Of a DNA stretch of 64,000 nucleotides, positions 20,386 to 29,515 are shown piece after piece; the stretch's first letter is position 1, and the number at the start of each line of letters is the position of its first letter. The position numbers and the translations under genes are program-made. This stretch comes from Tridacna crocea (lineage: Eukaryota; Mollusca; Bivalvia; Cardiida; Cardiidae), in NCBI GenBank assembly GCA_943736015.1, contig OX031070.1, positions 39,858,173 to 39,922,172 on the forward strand, written 5' to 3'. The notes beneath the pieces are model-generated. The model saw only the letters and a program-made list of their open reading frames with translations, was not told the DNA's origin and made no database searches.

Positions 20386-20557
20386 TATGCTGCATGACTG
20401 TGCATTACTTAGTTGTCCTTTTACAGTATTCAGTTTCTCATGTTGGTACTTTGTATCAAATAAATATTTTTTCATATAAACTTGAACACTTTAAATATAG
20501 TTAAAGACACTTGGTGTAAATGTTAAAAAGAAAAGTAGAATTAATCAAATACAGCCT

Positions 20558-20617
20558 GTCGGTCGGTCGGTCGGTTGGTCGTTCAAATGATACGAAGAAT
20601 GGATCGACGAATAGATT

Positions 20618-20682
<65 letters not shown>

Positions 20683-20690
20683 AAAAATCA
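20558..20690. repeat. GGTC then AT microsatellites
   Basis: (GGTC)n at 20558-20582 and a long (AT)n at about 20622-20680. Confidence 0.9.
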
Positions 20691-20733
20691 ACTGGTTCCG
20701 GCTCAAGGATATTACATAAAAAAGAAAAATAAA

Positions 20734-20786
20734 ATCACATGGGAGTATATATCAGTAACATTTACTGATATATACTCCCATGTGAT
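20734..20786. repeat. Perfect 25-bp inverted repeat with 3-base loop
   Basis: Arms start ATCACATGGGAGTATATATC and end with its exact complement, around a CAT loop. It lies between two AT microsatellites and is not part of a named family here. Confidence 0.75.
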
Positions 20787-20807
20787 GTGTTATATATATA
20801 TATATAT

Positions 20808-20950
20808 TCAGCCAGCATTTCCTGCTTTTCCCCACAATGTTTTCTACCCTACACGAAACAAATTTAAGTTTTTGAGTTACGTTTATTTTGTCGTCTGCAA
20901 ATGCTTTCAGTTTGGACAAGTCTATTATTTTGTCGTTTGATAAAGAATTG
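20808..20950 (+). mobile_element. Family A, right half only
   Basis: Starts inside the right hairpin arm (CAGCATTTCCTGCTTTTCC) and runs to the R end TTTGATAAAGAATTG. The break coincides with an (AT)n tract. Confidence 0.7.
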
Positions 20951-21149
20951 ATCCTCCTTTTCCAGGGCATAGAACATTATCTATAAGGGGGGAATAAAGA
21001 TTATTATGGGCGTTTTATGTTATTTATACGTTCAACAACTTCCCAATCACATCGTAAACTCTTTCAGCGAGATATAAAAACTCGGCTAAAAATAAAATTC
21101 ACTGAAACTAATAAAAATTGAAATCTTATAGCTTGACTAAATTAACCGG

Positions 21150-21215
21150 AAGGTATAAATCCAAGAGCAGACAGCACATTCTGTGCAGTCTGATCTTGAT
21201 CTATGCGTCCGCTAA
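21150..21215. mobile_element. Family G core
   Basis: ATCCAAGAGCAGACAGCAC and GTGCAGTCTGATCTTGATC, then the usual GTCCGCTAA tail. Confidence 0.55.
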
Positions 21216-21248
21216 GAAAATATTTTCGCCTATGGCCATAAATGGCCT

Positions 21249-21341
21249 CGTTACTAGCATTTTCTCCTTTTTCCCACATTGTTTTTCAAAGGCTTCTTTC
21301 TCAGGGTCGTCAAAAGTAGAGATTGTGTGGTAATGGATTAA
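21249..21341 (-). mobile_element. Family A, L half only
   Basis: Begins at the right hairpin arm (ACTAGCATTTTCTCC) and ends GTGTGGTAATGGATTAA. The first half is missing. Confidence 0.7.
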
Positions 21342-21354
21342 TACATTTTTTTTA

Positions 21355-21815
21355 AATCATGCTCTATGAGAAAAGGGGTCAGCACGTTACCAGACGGCAA
21401 AATTTTAGACCTAACCAAATTGAAAGCATTTGCAGACGACAATTTCAAAGTGGCTTTAAATGGAGCAACTTTGCTTTGATAGGCTAGGAAAACTTTGTGG
21501 GAAAAAGGAGAAAATGCTGCTTACCAGCATTTTCTCCTTTTCCCACAATGTTTTCAAAAGGCTTCTTCCCCAGGGTCCTTAAAATTCGTAAATGTCTTGT
21601 AATGGTTTAAGTACATTTGAAAAAAAAAAAGATATCGACCTCAATAGAAATTGATAAACTTTCAGCTTGTCGAAGGACCGTTCTACCGTATGATTAAGCC
21701 GGTTGTTGGACGAACTGAAAAATTATGGACCCATAATTATGTGATGAATCACTTGATACTACCATAATGCATCACGGAAATGCATTAAGCCCCTTTTTGC
21801 CAGAGCATGGCTCAT
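21355..21815. mobile_element. Family B MITE ends around a nested family A
   Basis: Left end GCTCTATGAGAAAAGGGG and right end GCATTAAGCCCCTTTTTGCC with CATGGCTCA flank a family A copy. The B palindrome itself is missing. Confidence 0.55.
21385..21610 (-). mobile_element. Family A MITE, nested in B
   Basis: R end GTTACCAGACGGCAAAATTT, hairpin with GCTTACC centre, right end TAATGGTTTAA. Confidence 0.75.
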
Positions 21816-21824
21816 TTCAATTAA

Positions 21825-22445
21825 AACACGTGACCCGTCACGCAAAAAGGGGCCATCTGGGAATTCTGTACATCAATTAGATAAAAATAGATCAACGATA
21901 GTGCTGGTCCATTTAACGTAATGGAAAACAGTTATTTCCGCTATAATATTATCCTGCAAAATTTGCTAAGATTAAAAATGAGTATTATTGTACTACTTTC
22001 ACCGAGCCACTTTTTCCTTTTTGTCCTTCCTAGAATTATCATTTATAAATCTAAAACTACTATATTCTCATTACAATGAGATATAATAATTACCTCCCTT
22101 TTCTGGAAACTAACAAAAGTATCAACAAATAATTTCAAGATAGACATCAAAGGAATTCCTGGTCGGTTGAAAATGTGCAAAAGTATTATATCTGTATAAA
22201 TCTGTCTTTATCAACTGTCAAGAAATTTTATGCCATGCTGCACTAAAAGGATTACGGGTCCACTACCTTAAGCTGATGATTAAAAAGTAATTGTATACCA
22301 AAGTAGAATGACCACTTGGCATACAGAAAATATCATAAAAGCGAAAAGTGTCAACCCTGGTCAGACTGCGCAATTCGCGCAGTCTGACCAGGGTTGACAC
22401 TTTTCGCAGTTCCCAGAAGGTCCCTTTTTGCGTGACGGGCCACAT
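21825..22445. mobile_element. Family B-prime MITE with internal insertion
   Basis: Terminal repeats GTGACCCGTCACGCAAAAAG and complement at the two ends. The palindrome at about 22337-22408 uses AAAGTGTCAACCCTGGTCAG. The copy at 36055-36316 is about 350 bp shorter, so extra sequence lies between the left end and the palindrome here. Confidence 0.65.
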
Positions 22446-22627
22446 GTCCGTACTTTACTTGAATGTTTTCAAACCCGTCTACTGCATAGTTGTTTCGGGA
22501 GGTAAATTAGATATTGAAACGCCCATTGGTATGTCTGTGTCGATGCAAAGAGCGATAGAGCGTTAAGATTACTGATGGAATAGACGATGGACTTATGACA
22601 CACATCTGATGGCATACTATATATGTA

Positions 22628-23549
22628 GATTGTTTAGTGAGTATGCAGGTAGGTATATTGGTAGTTAGGTACATGTATGTCGATAGGTAGGTATCTCGGT
22701 AGGTAAATTGTAGGTCGGTAGGTAGGTTGGTCGCTGGGTAGGTAGGTAGGTAGGTGATAAGGTATATCAGTGGGTCGGCAAGTAAGTAAGTCGGAAGGTT
22801 TGTATGTCACTAGGTAAACAGGTATGTCCGAAGGTTGGTAGGTACGTATCTCGGTAGATAGGTCGGTTGGTAGGTATGCTGGAAGGTACGTCGGTCGGTA
22901 TGTCGGTTGATCGGCTGGCAAGCCGGCAGACATGTAGCAGGTAGGCAGGTAGGCCGGTAGAAGGGTAGGTAAGTAGGCAGGTAAGCAGGCAGGCAGGTAG
23001 GCTGGCAGGCTGGCAGGCAGGCAGGTAAGTAGATAGGTAGGTAGGTAGGTAGGTAGGTAGGTAAGTAAACAGGTAAGCAGGCAGGTAAGCAGGCAGATAG
23101 GAAGATATGTAGGTAGGTAGGTAGGCAGGACGGCAGGTAGGCAGGTAGGTAGGTATGTAGGCAGGCAGGTAGGTAGGTAGGTAGGTAGGTATGTAGGTAG
23201 GTAGGCAGGCAGGCAGGTATGTAGGTAGGTAGGTAGGTAGGTAGGTAGGTAGGTAGGCAGGTATGTAGGTAGGCAGGCAGGCAGGCAGGTAGGCAGGTAG
23301 GTAGATAGGTAGGCAGATAGGTAGGTAGGTAGGTAGGTAGGCAGGTAGGTAGGTAGGCAGGCAAGCAGGCAGGCAGGCAGGCAGGTAGGTAGGTAGGCAG
23401 ATAGGTAGGTAGGCAGGTAGGTAGGTAGGTTGGTAGGTAGGTAGGTAGGTAGGCAGGCAGGTAGGTAGGTGGGCAGGCAGGTAGGCAGGTAAGTAGGCAG
23501 GTAGATAGGTAAATATGTAAGTAGGCAGGTAGACAGGTAGGTAGGTAGG

Positions 23550-23581
<32 letters not shown>
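22628..23581. repeat. GGTA/GGCA tetranucleotide microsatellite, ~0.95 kb
   Basis: Imperfect AGGT/AGGC tetramers throughout, finishing with a (GTTA)n block at about 23553-23581. It gives minus-strand open frames of up to 184 aa with a Tyr-Leu-Pro-Thr period, which are artefacts. Confidence 0.95.
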
Positions 23582-23879
23582 ACCTTTAATTGAATAACTC
23601 AGTGTTTAAACGAGTTTGTGGAAGGAGGCACCTTAAAACATTGTGGACTTGATTGCTTTTCTCATATGCATTAAAGGTGAGAGGAGGAAAAATTGCTGGG
23701 AAACAAAGATTGTCTCAACTGGGTATCGATCCCTCAACCACTAAGTCACGTGTCAGATACCCTTACCACTGACCTACCCAGCCGCGCAGAGCTTATACCA
23801 ACTCAAGAGAGGTAGCAGAGAAAAGCATTGTGATGGGTGGAAAAAAGGGAGAGTTTGAGAGTATAGATACATAGGGTTT
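23582..23879. other. Intergenic sequence with a tRNA-like SINE head
   Basis: On the minus strand 23715-23795 reads GGGTAGGTCAGTGGTAAGGG (A-box-like) and GAGGGATCGATACCC (B-box-like). The cloverleaf is incomplete, so this is a SINE remnant rather than a tRNA gene. Confidence 0.45.
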
Positions 23880-24107
23880 TACCTGTTACTAAACAATCTG
23901 GTGTTTTCACACGACTTTTCAGAAGAATGCTTTTGAAAACATTGCGGGAAAAGGAGAAAATGCTGGTGACCAGCATTTTCTCCCTTTTCCCGCAATGTTT
24001 TCGACCCTTTAAAAAACAAAACCCTGACCTTTAGTCACATCTAATACTGTTGTCCGCAAGTTTCTTTCACTTTTGGACAACTTAAGATTCTGTCATGTGG
24101 TATAAAA
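23880..24107 (+). mobile_element. Family A MITE, diverged ends
   Basis: Hairpin with TTGCGGG arms and GGTGACC centre is intact. Both end regions are decayed. Confidence 0.7.
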
Positions 24108-24122
24108 TTAGAAATTTGGATT

Positions 24123-24351
24123 TTAACTCTTTACCACACGAGAAAATTTTAGACTGGTCCAAATTGAAAGCATTTGCAGACGACAAAAGAAAGGTGACTG
24201 AAAAAATGAAATTTGTTCTGGGAAGGGTAGAAATCACTGTGGGAAAAGGAGAAAATGCTGGTTACCAGCATTTTCTCCTTTTCCCACAGTGTTTTCAAAA
24301 GGCTTTTTTCTCCGGGGCGTCAAAAGTAGGGACTGAGTGGTAATGGGTTAA
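24123..24351 (-). mobile_element. Family A MITE, complete
   Basis: TTAA at both ends. Perfect hairpin with CACTGTGGG arms and GGTTACC centre. Confidence 0.85.
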
Positions 24352-24516
24352 AACGCATTTTAAACAATTACATGTACCATCCATTTTGATTTTTTATTTC
24401 AATTTTGCAATTTCAAAACGCTCGAATGCATTTTGAAAAACATTCTCATAAATTGACAACCGTTTTTGTTGCAATTTGCAATTTCTCTACTTACCCTTTA
24501 TTTAGCGGTCCAAAGT

Positions 24517-24600
24517 TTGAACGACTAAGGAAGAAAACGGTCTGTGCAGTCTGATCTTGATCTACGCGGTCCGCTAAAGGTCAGCGAGTCGCGCCTATCA
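24517..24600. mobile_element. Family G half-element
   Basis: GTGCAGTCTGATCTTGATC followed by GGTCCGCTAAAGGTCAGCG. The first arm is lost. Confidence 0.55.
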
Positions 24601-24648
24601 GCCAAAAGATAAAAAATATCTGCAGACGACAATTTTAAATGGAACTCG

Positions 24649-24872
24649 TTAACTCATTACCAAACGACAATATTTTAGGCTTGTCCAAATCCAAAGCATT
24701 TGCAGACGACAAAATAAAAGTGACTGAAATTTTGAAATTTGCTTTTTTAAGGGTAGAAAACATTGTGGGAAAAGGAGAAAATGCTGGTTACCAGAATTGT
24801 CTCCTTTTCACACAATGTTTTCAAAAGGCTTCTTTCTCAGTAAAAAGTAGGCTTTGAGTGGTAATGAGTTAA
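24649..24872 (-). mobile_element. Family A MITE, complete
   Basis: TTAA at both ends. The R half carries GACAAAATAAAAGTGAC. The right hairpin arm has mismatches (AGAATTGTCTCC). Confidence 0.8.
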
Positions 24873-24995
24873 CTGAGATTTCTTTGAAAATGTAGAAAAC
24901 ATATATGGCGGGAAAAGAAGAGATTCGCCATCTTCAAAATGTTTTCAAAAGCCCTCTTTCTAGTCGTTAAAACACAAAATTGTGTGGAAAAAGAA
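24873..24995 (-). mobile_element. Family A MITE, decayed, abutting previous copy
   Basis: TAGAAAACATATATGGCGGG, then TTCAAAATGTTTTC and an L-type end AATTGTGTGG. The hairpin is mostly lost. Confidence 0.5.
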
Positions 24996-25260
24996 AAGTA
25001 GATTGTTTACTGTGATCAACGTCATGTAACATGTAACAATGTGATCGTAACACTTATTATCAATTTCGGTCCCAAACCGAGAAGTTGTATTAACTATTAT
25101 ATAGATCTAGTGTTCTCTGTTTATGTCACCTGCTAGATTTATCATGCAGGTATGGGAACCGAGCATCGTTTATTTGACAAAAAAAACTTTATATGTCGTG
25201 CTCTGGTAAAAGGGTGGTTCGACTGCAAACACCGACAGTTGTTATCCGGGGGCCTGTATA
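24996..25260. other. Unannotated intergenic sequence
   Basis: A weak B-like fragment (GCTCTGGTAAAAGGGTGG) lies at about 25200-25217. Otherwise nothing is recognised. Confidence 0.35.
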
Positions 25261-25270
25261 GAGTAAATCC

Positions 25271-25622
25271 CATTATCTCCCGCTAGATGGCATTCTATAA
25301 ATACTCATCTATCTAATTTGGGCATCCTGGGTGCAGAACCGAACCACTTTCCTAAGCGACAACCGTTACTTTGAATTTCAAACTAAAATAAACGTTTACT
25401 CTATAAAACTCTATCTCGTGCAATTCACTCAGCTATGATCAGCAGTTTAGAGAGATATGGAGCTAAAGCAGGTCTCATTTCTCCTCAAACGTATTGATAA
25501 AAGCTATTTTCTACATTGCTACTTTATAAAGCGTAATATTACAGTCTGTCCGCTTTCGGGGCTAGTGATGCGTCATATAAGATAGGTCGAATCTTCGAAG
25601 AATATGATATGCGCAGACAACT
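25271..25622 (+). mobile_element. Family F element, copy 3 (MULE-like)
   Basis: Begins CATTATCTCCCGCTAG. The 10-bp duplication is GAGTAAATCC (25261-25270) and AAGTAAATCC (25623-25632), with one mismatch. Confidence 0.8.
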
Positions 25623-25724
25623 AAGTAAATCCGACATTCTTCTCCGAACTATGAACAGCGTTTCGACAATGTAAATGTGAGAAAGCAACCAGTTACTTGG
25701 AAATACTGTTAGGCGAAGTACTGC

Positions 25725-25934
25725 TTAACCCTTTACCACACAGTCCCTACTTTTGACGACCCTGAGAAAGAAGCCTTTAGGAAACATTGTGGTAACCAGC
25801 ATTTTCTCCTTTTCCCACAATGTTTTCTACCCTTCACAAAACAAATTTCTAATTTTCAGTCACTTCTATTTTGTCGTCTGCAAATAATTTCGATTTAGAC
25901 AAACCTATTATTTTTTCGTTTGATAATGAGTTAA
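25725..25934 (+). mobile_element. Family A MITE with left hairpin arm deleted
   Basis: TTAA at both ends. ACATTGTGG is followed directly by TAACCAGCATTTTCTCC, so about 20 bp of the left arm are missing while the right arm is intact. Confidence 0.8.
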
Positions 25935-25989
25935 AAAAAATGAAATCCGGAAACGAATGAACAGGCGCAATGGTAACTTCTATATGGTC

Positions 25990-26336
25990 CGTTGTCTGCG
26001 CATGTCATATTCTTCGAAGATTCGACCTGTCTTATATGACGTATCACTCTCCCCGGTATTGGGGAGATTGTAGTAATACGCGCTATAAAGTAGCAATGGA
26101 GAAAATGGCTTTTATCAGTACTTTTGAGGAAAGATCAGGCCTGTTTTAGCTCTAGATTTCTCTAAACTGCTGATCATAGCTGAGTGAATCGCACAAGGTA
26201 GCGTTTCATTGAGTAAACGTTTATTTTGAAATTCAAAGTAACGGTTGTCACGTAGAAAAGTAGCCCGCTTCTGTACCCAGGATGCCCAAATTAGAAAGAA
26301 ATGTATTTGTAGAATGCCATCTAGCGGGAGATAATG
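25990..26336 (-). mobile_element. Family F element, copy 4 (MULE-like)
   Basis: Begins CGTTGTCTGCGCATGTC and ends CGGGAGATAATG. The 10-bp duplication is CTATATGGTC (25980-25989) and CTATATGATC (26337-26346), with one mismatch. Confidence 0.85.
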
Positions 26337-26519
26337 CTATATGATCAAATTAACAGTTATAAAAGTTGTTTTGGCAACCAAAACAAAAGCTCACACTCGA
26401 TATGTCACGTCTGACTGTTCGATCAAATTACTGTCTTCTGGTTCGTATAAGAAGGGAGGTAATAAAGTGATCCTGTCAGTGAAATATTTGTGGTTGATCT
26501 CCCTTGGCATCATCTCCAC

Positions 26520-26830
26520 AACGGGGAGATTCCAAATTGCAAGCCGAGCCCCGGTAGCATACAGGTCTTGAAAACAGGGGATCATGAGTTCGATCCCCCA
26601 CAGGGCTAATTTCTTTCCGAGGATTGATGATAGTCATTGTAACAGGATTCATTCCACTCTCACCGCTGATCGTTGTTTCAGCAATGATTATCTGGGAAAG
26701 CAGCCAGTGGCTTTGAAAGAATATTGTGCGGAGTACTGGTAACAGAAACTCCAGGAAAGCATGGATAGGTGCACTGGCCGCCGCGATATAACTGAAATAA
26801 TGTTAGAAAAGCGTTAAACGCCATACAGCT
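26520..26830 (+). mobile_element. tRNA-derived SINE, plus strand
   Basis: Head with GGTAGCATACAGGTCTTG (A-box-like) and GAGTTCGATCCCCC (B box). The body through AGGATTGATGATAGTCATTG, AGCAGCCAGTGGCTTTG and TAACAGAAACTCCAGG is shared with 8945-9180, 18035-18275 and 52140-52340. The 3' end is near AGCGTTAAACGCC. Confidence 0.7.
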
Positions 26831-26876
26831 CCATACGACGAAAAAAAATGACTTTTTGCGGATAACATAGAACAGA

Positions 26877-27105
26877 TTCACTCATTACCACACAATCTCT
26901 TTTTTGGACGACCCTGAGAAAAAAGCCTTTAGAAAACATTGTGGGAGAAGGAGAAAATGCTGGTAAACAGCATTTTCTCCTTTTCCCTCAATGTGTTGTA
27001 ATACCCTTTCCAAATCAAATTTTAATTTTTGATTCACATTTATTTCGTCGTCTGCAAATGCTTTCAATTTGGACTAGTCCAAAATTTTGTTTGATAAAGA
27101 GTTAA
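26877..27105 (+). mobile_element. Family A MITE, complete
   Basis: Left TTAA decayed to TTCA, hairpin with GGTAAAC centre, R end TTGATAAAGAGTTAA. Confidence 0.8.
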
Positions 27106-27114
27106 GTATAATTA

Positions 27115-27205
27115 TCTTTGCAAGCCCACTACCCAGCTGGAGAATCGAACCAGGAACTCTCTGGTTTCAGTCTAGTGTGACACCGACTCAACTGCCGGTT
27201 TCTAT
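27115..27205 (-). mobile_element. tRNA-like SINE head, minus strand
   Basis: On the minus strand: GCAGTTGAGTCGGTGTCAC and CCTGGTTCGATTCTCCAGC. No body is recognised. Confidence 0.5.
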
Positions 27206-27402
27206 GTGCTCTTGCTTGTTTAGCTATGGTCCTGCTAAAATAAAACAATAGTTACAAATGCTGACATATCGGGAAATGATAGACAGTTAGTCGGTAATGA
27301 TGTCTGCTAATTACACCGTTTTTTATCGCTATATTTTATGTTTATAGAATACGATAGAATACGATGAAAAATCAAGACCTTTATTGCCTTATAATATCTA
27401 CG
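27206..27402. other. Unannotated intergenic sequence
   Basis: No element recognised. Confidence 0.35.
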
Positions 27403-27630
27403 TTTCACTCTTTACCAAACGGCAAAATTTTAGACTGGTCCGAATTGAAAGCACTTGCAGATGACAAAATAAATGTAAGTCAAAAATTGTATTTGTTTCA
27501 AGCAGGGTAGAAAACATTGTGGGAAAATGAGAAAATGCTGGTTACCAGCATTTTCTGCTTTTCCCACAATGTTTGCAAAAGGCTTCTATCTAAGGGTCGT
27601 AAAAACCAGGGATTATTTGGTAAAGGTTTG
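27403..27630 (-). mobile_element. Family A MITE, complete
   Basis: R end TCTTTACCAAACGGCAAAA, R half GACAAAATAAATGTAAG, near-perfect hairpin, L end TTATTTGGTAAAGG. Confidence 0.8.
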
Positions 27631-27857
27631 TTACCTCTGCGACAGGCTACCCAGCATTTTGGAAACATGGTGTGATTAAGGAGAAATCGTTTGTCTTAAG
27701 CAACTGCTCTTTTTTCTGCAATGTTTTCCATTTCGGTTGTTTCTCATTGGACATACTTGTAATGAGAACATTTATGTTTAAAAGTGGCCTAAGTGGTGAG
27801 CTCGTAAAATTGACAGATATCGAGAGAGTTGTCAGGTCTGTTTTTTGGTTGGTGTCT

Positions 27858-28008
27858 TTGTTGGAAGGTCGGTCGGTCGGTCGGCTGTTGTGGTTGGTCG
27901 GTCGGTCGGCTGTTGTGGTCGGTCGGTCGGCTGGTGCGGTCGGTTGGCTGGTATGGTCGGTCGGTTGGCTGGTGCGGTCGGTCGGTCGGTCGGCTTGTGC
28001 CGTCGGCT
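27858..28008. repeat. GGTC microsatellite
   Basis: Imperfect (GGTC)n with GGCTGTTGT interruptions. The overlapping 155-aa frame is an artefact. Confidence 0.9.
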
Positions 28009-28009
28009 G

Positions 28010-28140
28010 TACCTTTGAACGCCGGTTATGGCCTTATATTAATTCAATCATATCACGGCGGTCCGTGCGCCTATCTATCCGAGTGCTTCCTGCGAGTCTT
28101 TCCAATGCACTGGCTGATTTTCAATATATAAATGTTTAGA
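28010..28140 (-). mobile_element. SINE 3' body fragment
   Basis: ATCACGGCGGTCCGTGCGCC and TTCCTGCGAGTCTTTCC match the SINE body seen at 8985-9050 and 61005-61100. No tRNA head is visible. Confidence 0.45.
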
Positions 28141-28372
28141 AATGAAAATGAAATTTTGTCACATCCGCTGTCCTGAATCCTCGAAAAGATATTCCGGCCG
28201 AGGTGTGATTGAACACACGTGTAGATCTAAAATACCGACTGTGAGGCAGGGATCGGTGAACAAAATGCAAAGATTTTCTTTTTTTCATGACAACACTGCA
28301 AGAAAATGTAGGAAAAAAAAATGCACCCGATTGTGCCGGTGGGGGAATAATAATTGATTCAACATAAATGTA

Positions 28373-28599
28373 TTAATTCTTTACCAAACGACAACATTTT
28401 AGACTGGTCCAAATTGAAAGCATTTGCAGACGACAAAATAAATGTGACTAAAGAATTGAATTTTGTTGAGGAAGGGAAGAAAACATTGTGGGAAATGAGA
28501 AAATGCTGGAAACCAGCATTTTCACCGTTTCCCACAATGTTTTCAAAAGGCTTCTTTCACAAAGGCGTTAAAAGTCAGGACTGTGTGGTAAAGGGTTAA
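28373..28599 (-). mobile_element. Family A MITE, complete
   Basis: TTAA at both ends. The left hairpin arm is shortened (GTGGGAAATGAG) and the right arm has mismatches. Confidence 0.8.
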
Positions 28600-29515
28600 T
28601 ATCACTAAGAGTCGTTTGGTGAGAAGGGTTTGATCGATCAGTAATCGAGTATAACAGACATGTATCTATTGGACTGTGTAATAATATAAACAACAATGGG
28701 CATTCCAGGTGAATGTAAACAAGTTGACAAGGATTGCGTTTTTTTTTTTCAGTTACTGTGAGATTCGGGAAATTATATCTGGAATTTAAATCGTGTGCCC
28801 TCACCCTCGGGCAACCTTCAACGCTGCAACTACCTATTGACGGATATTTAATTTTAGAAACACCGTCTGGCGTAAAACCGGTTTTGTATAAGACAGCTTG
28901 CTGCGCATGACTGCTGAAATGTTGTGTCTATATTTGGCATGAGAATAACCCAATCGTGAAATTTAGTATTAAAATGAGTTTTTGAGCGTACCATTTTTGC
29001 TACGCCAGTAGAAAAATTTCCACTTGAGCAATTATTTGTGTTTACATCCCTGGATTACAGGAAAGGGTAGAAATACACAGGAAATACCCTACGATGTGTT
29101 ATAATTAAAGAAATTTACGACAGGTGTAAATTTTTTTGTGTTCGCCCGTTTTATGACACATTTCGTTCCATTCAACGATTCGTTTAACAATGTTTAAGTG
29201 TATACTGAAAGATCGGAGGATATCGTATGTCAGGTTGTGCTGAATTTGTGTTGAAAAGACAGTTCATTTGCAGTTTTATATTTCATGTAGCAACATTCAC
29301 TCGGGTCGATAGAAGTGTACTTAGGCCCATATAGGTAATTATTTATTGGGACATTACAGCAAGGATTAAATGCTTACTAGTATGTGTGGATACATGATTA
29401 GTGCTTTGACTTGACGGTATAATTCAGTATGTTTTGATTGTATAAAATATTAAATCGGAATATCTTCAACATTTACTTCCTAATTTAAAGAAGGCAAATC
29501 CCGAACTTTGCAAAT
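28600..29515 (+). promoter_or_regulatory. Repeat-free upstream region of second PTB-like gene
   Basis: About 0.9 kb with no recognised repeat family, the second-longest such gap in the window. A TATA-like TATAAAATAT lies at 29441-29450, about 65 bp before the start codon. Presumed promoter and 5' UTR; no specific factor site is claimed. Confidence 0.35.

Noticed and set aside
22634..23364. Minus-strand frames of 99 and 184 aa with Tyr-Leu-Pro-Thr repeats
   Set aside because: Direct translation of the GGTA/GGCA tetranucleotide tract; no start context or non-repeat domain.
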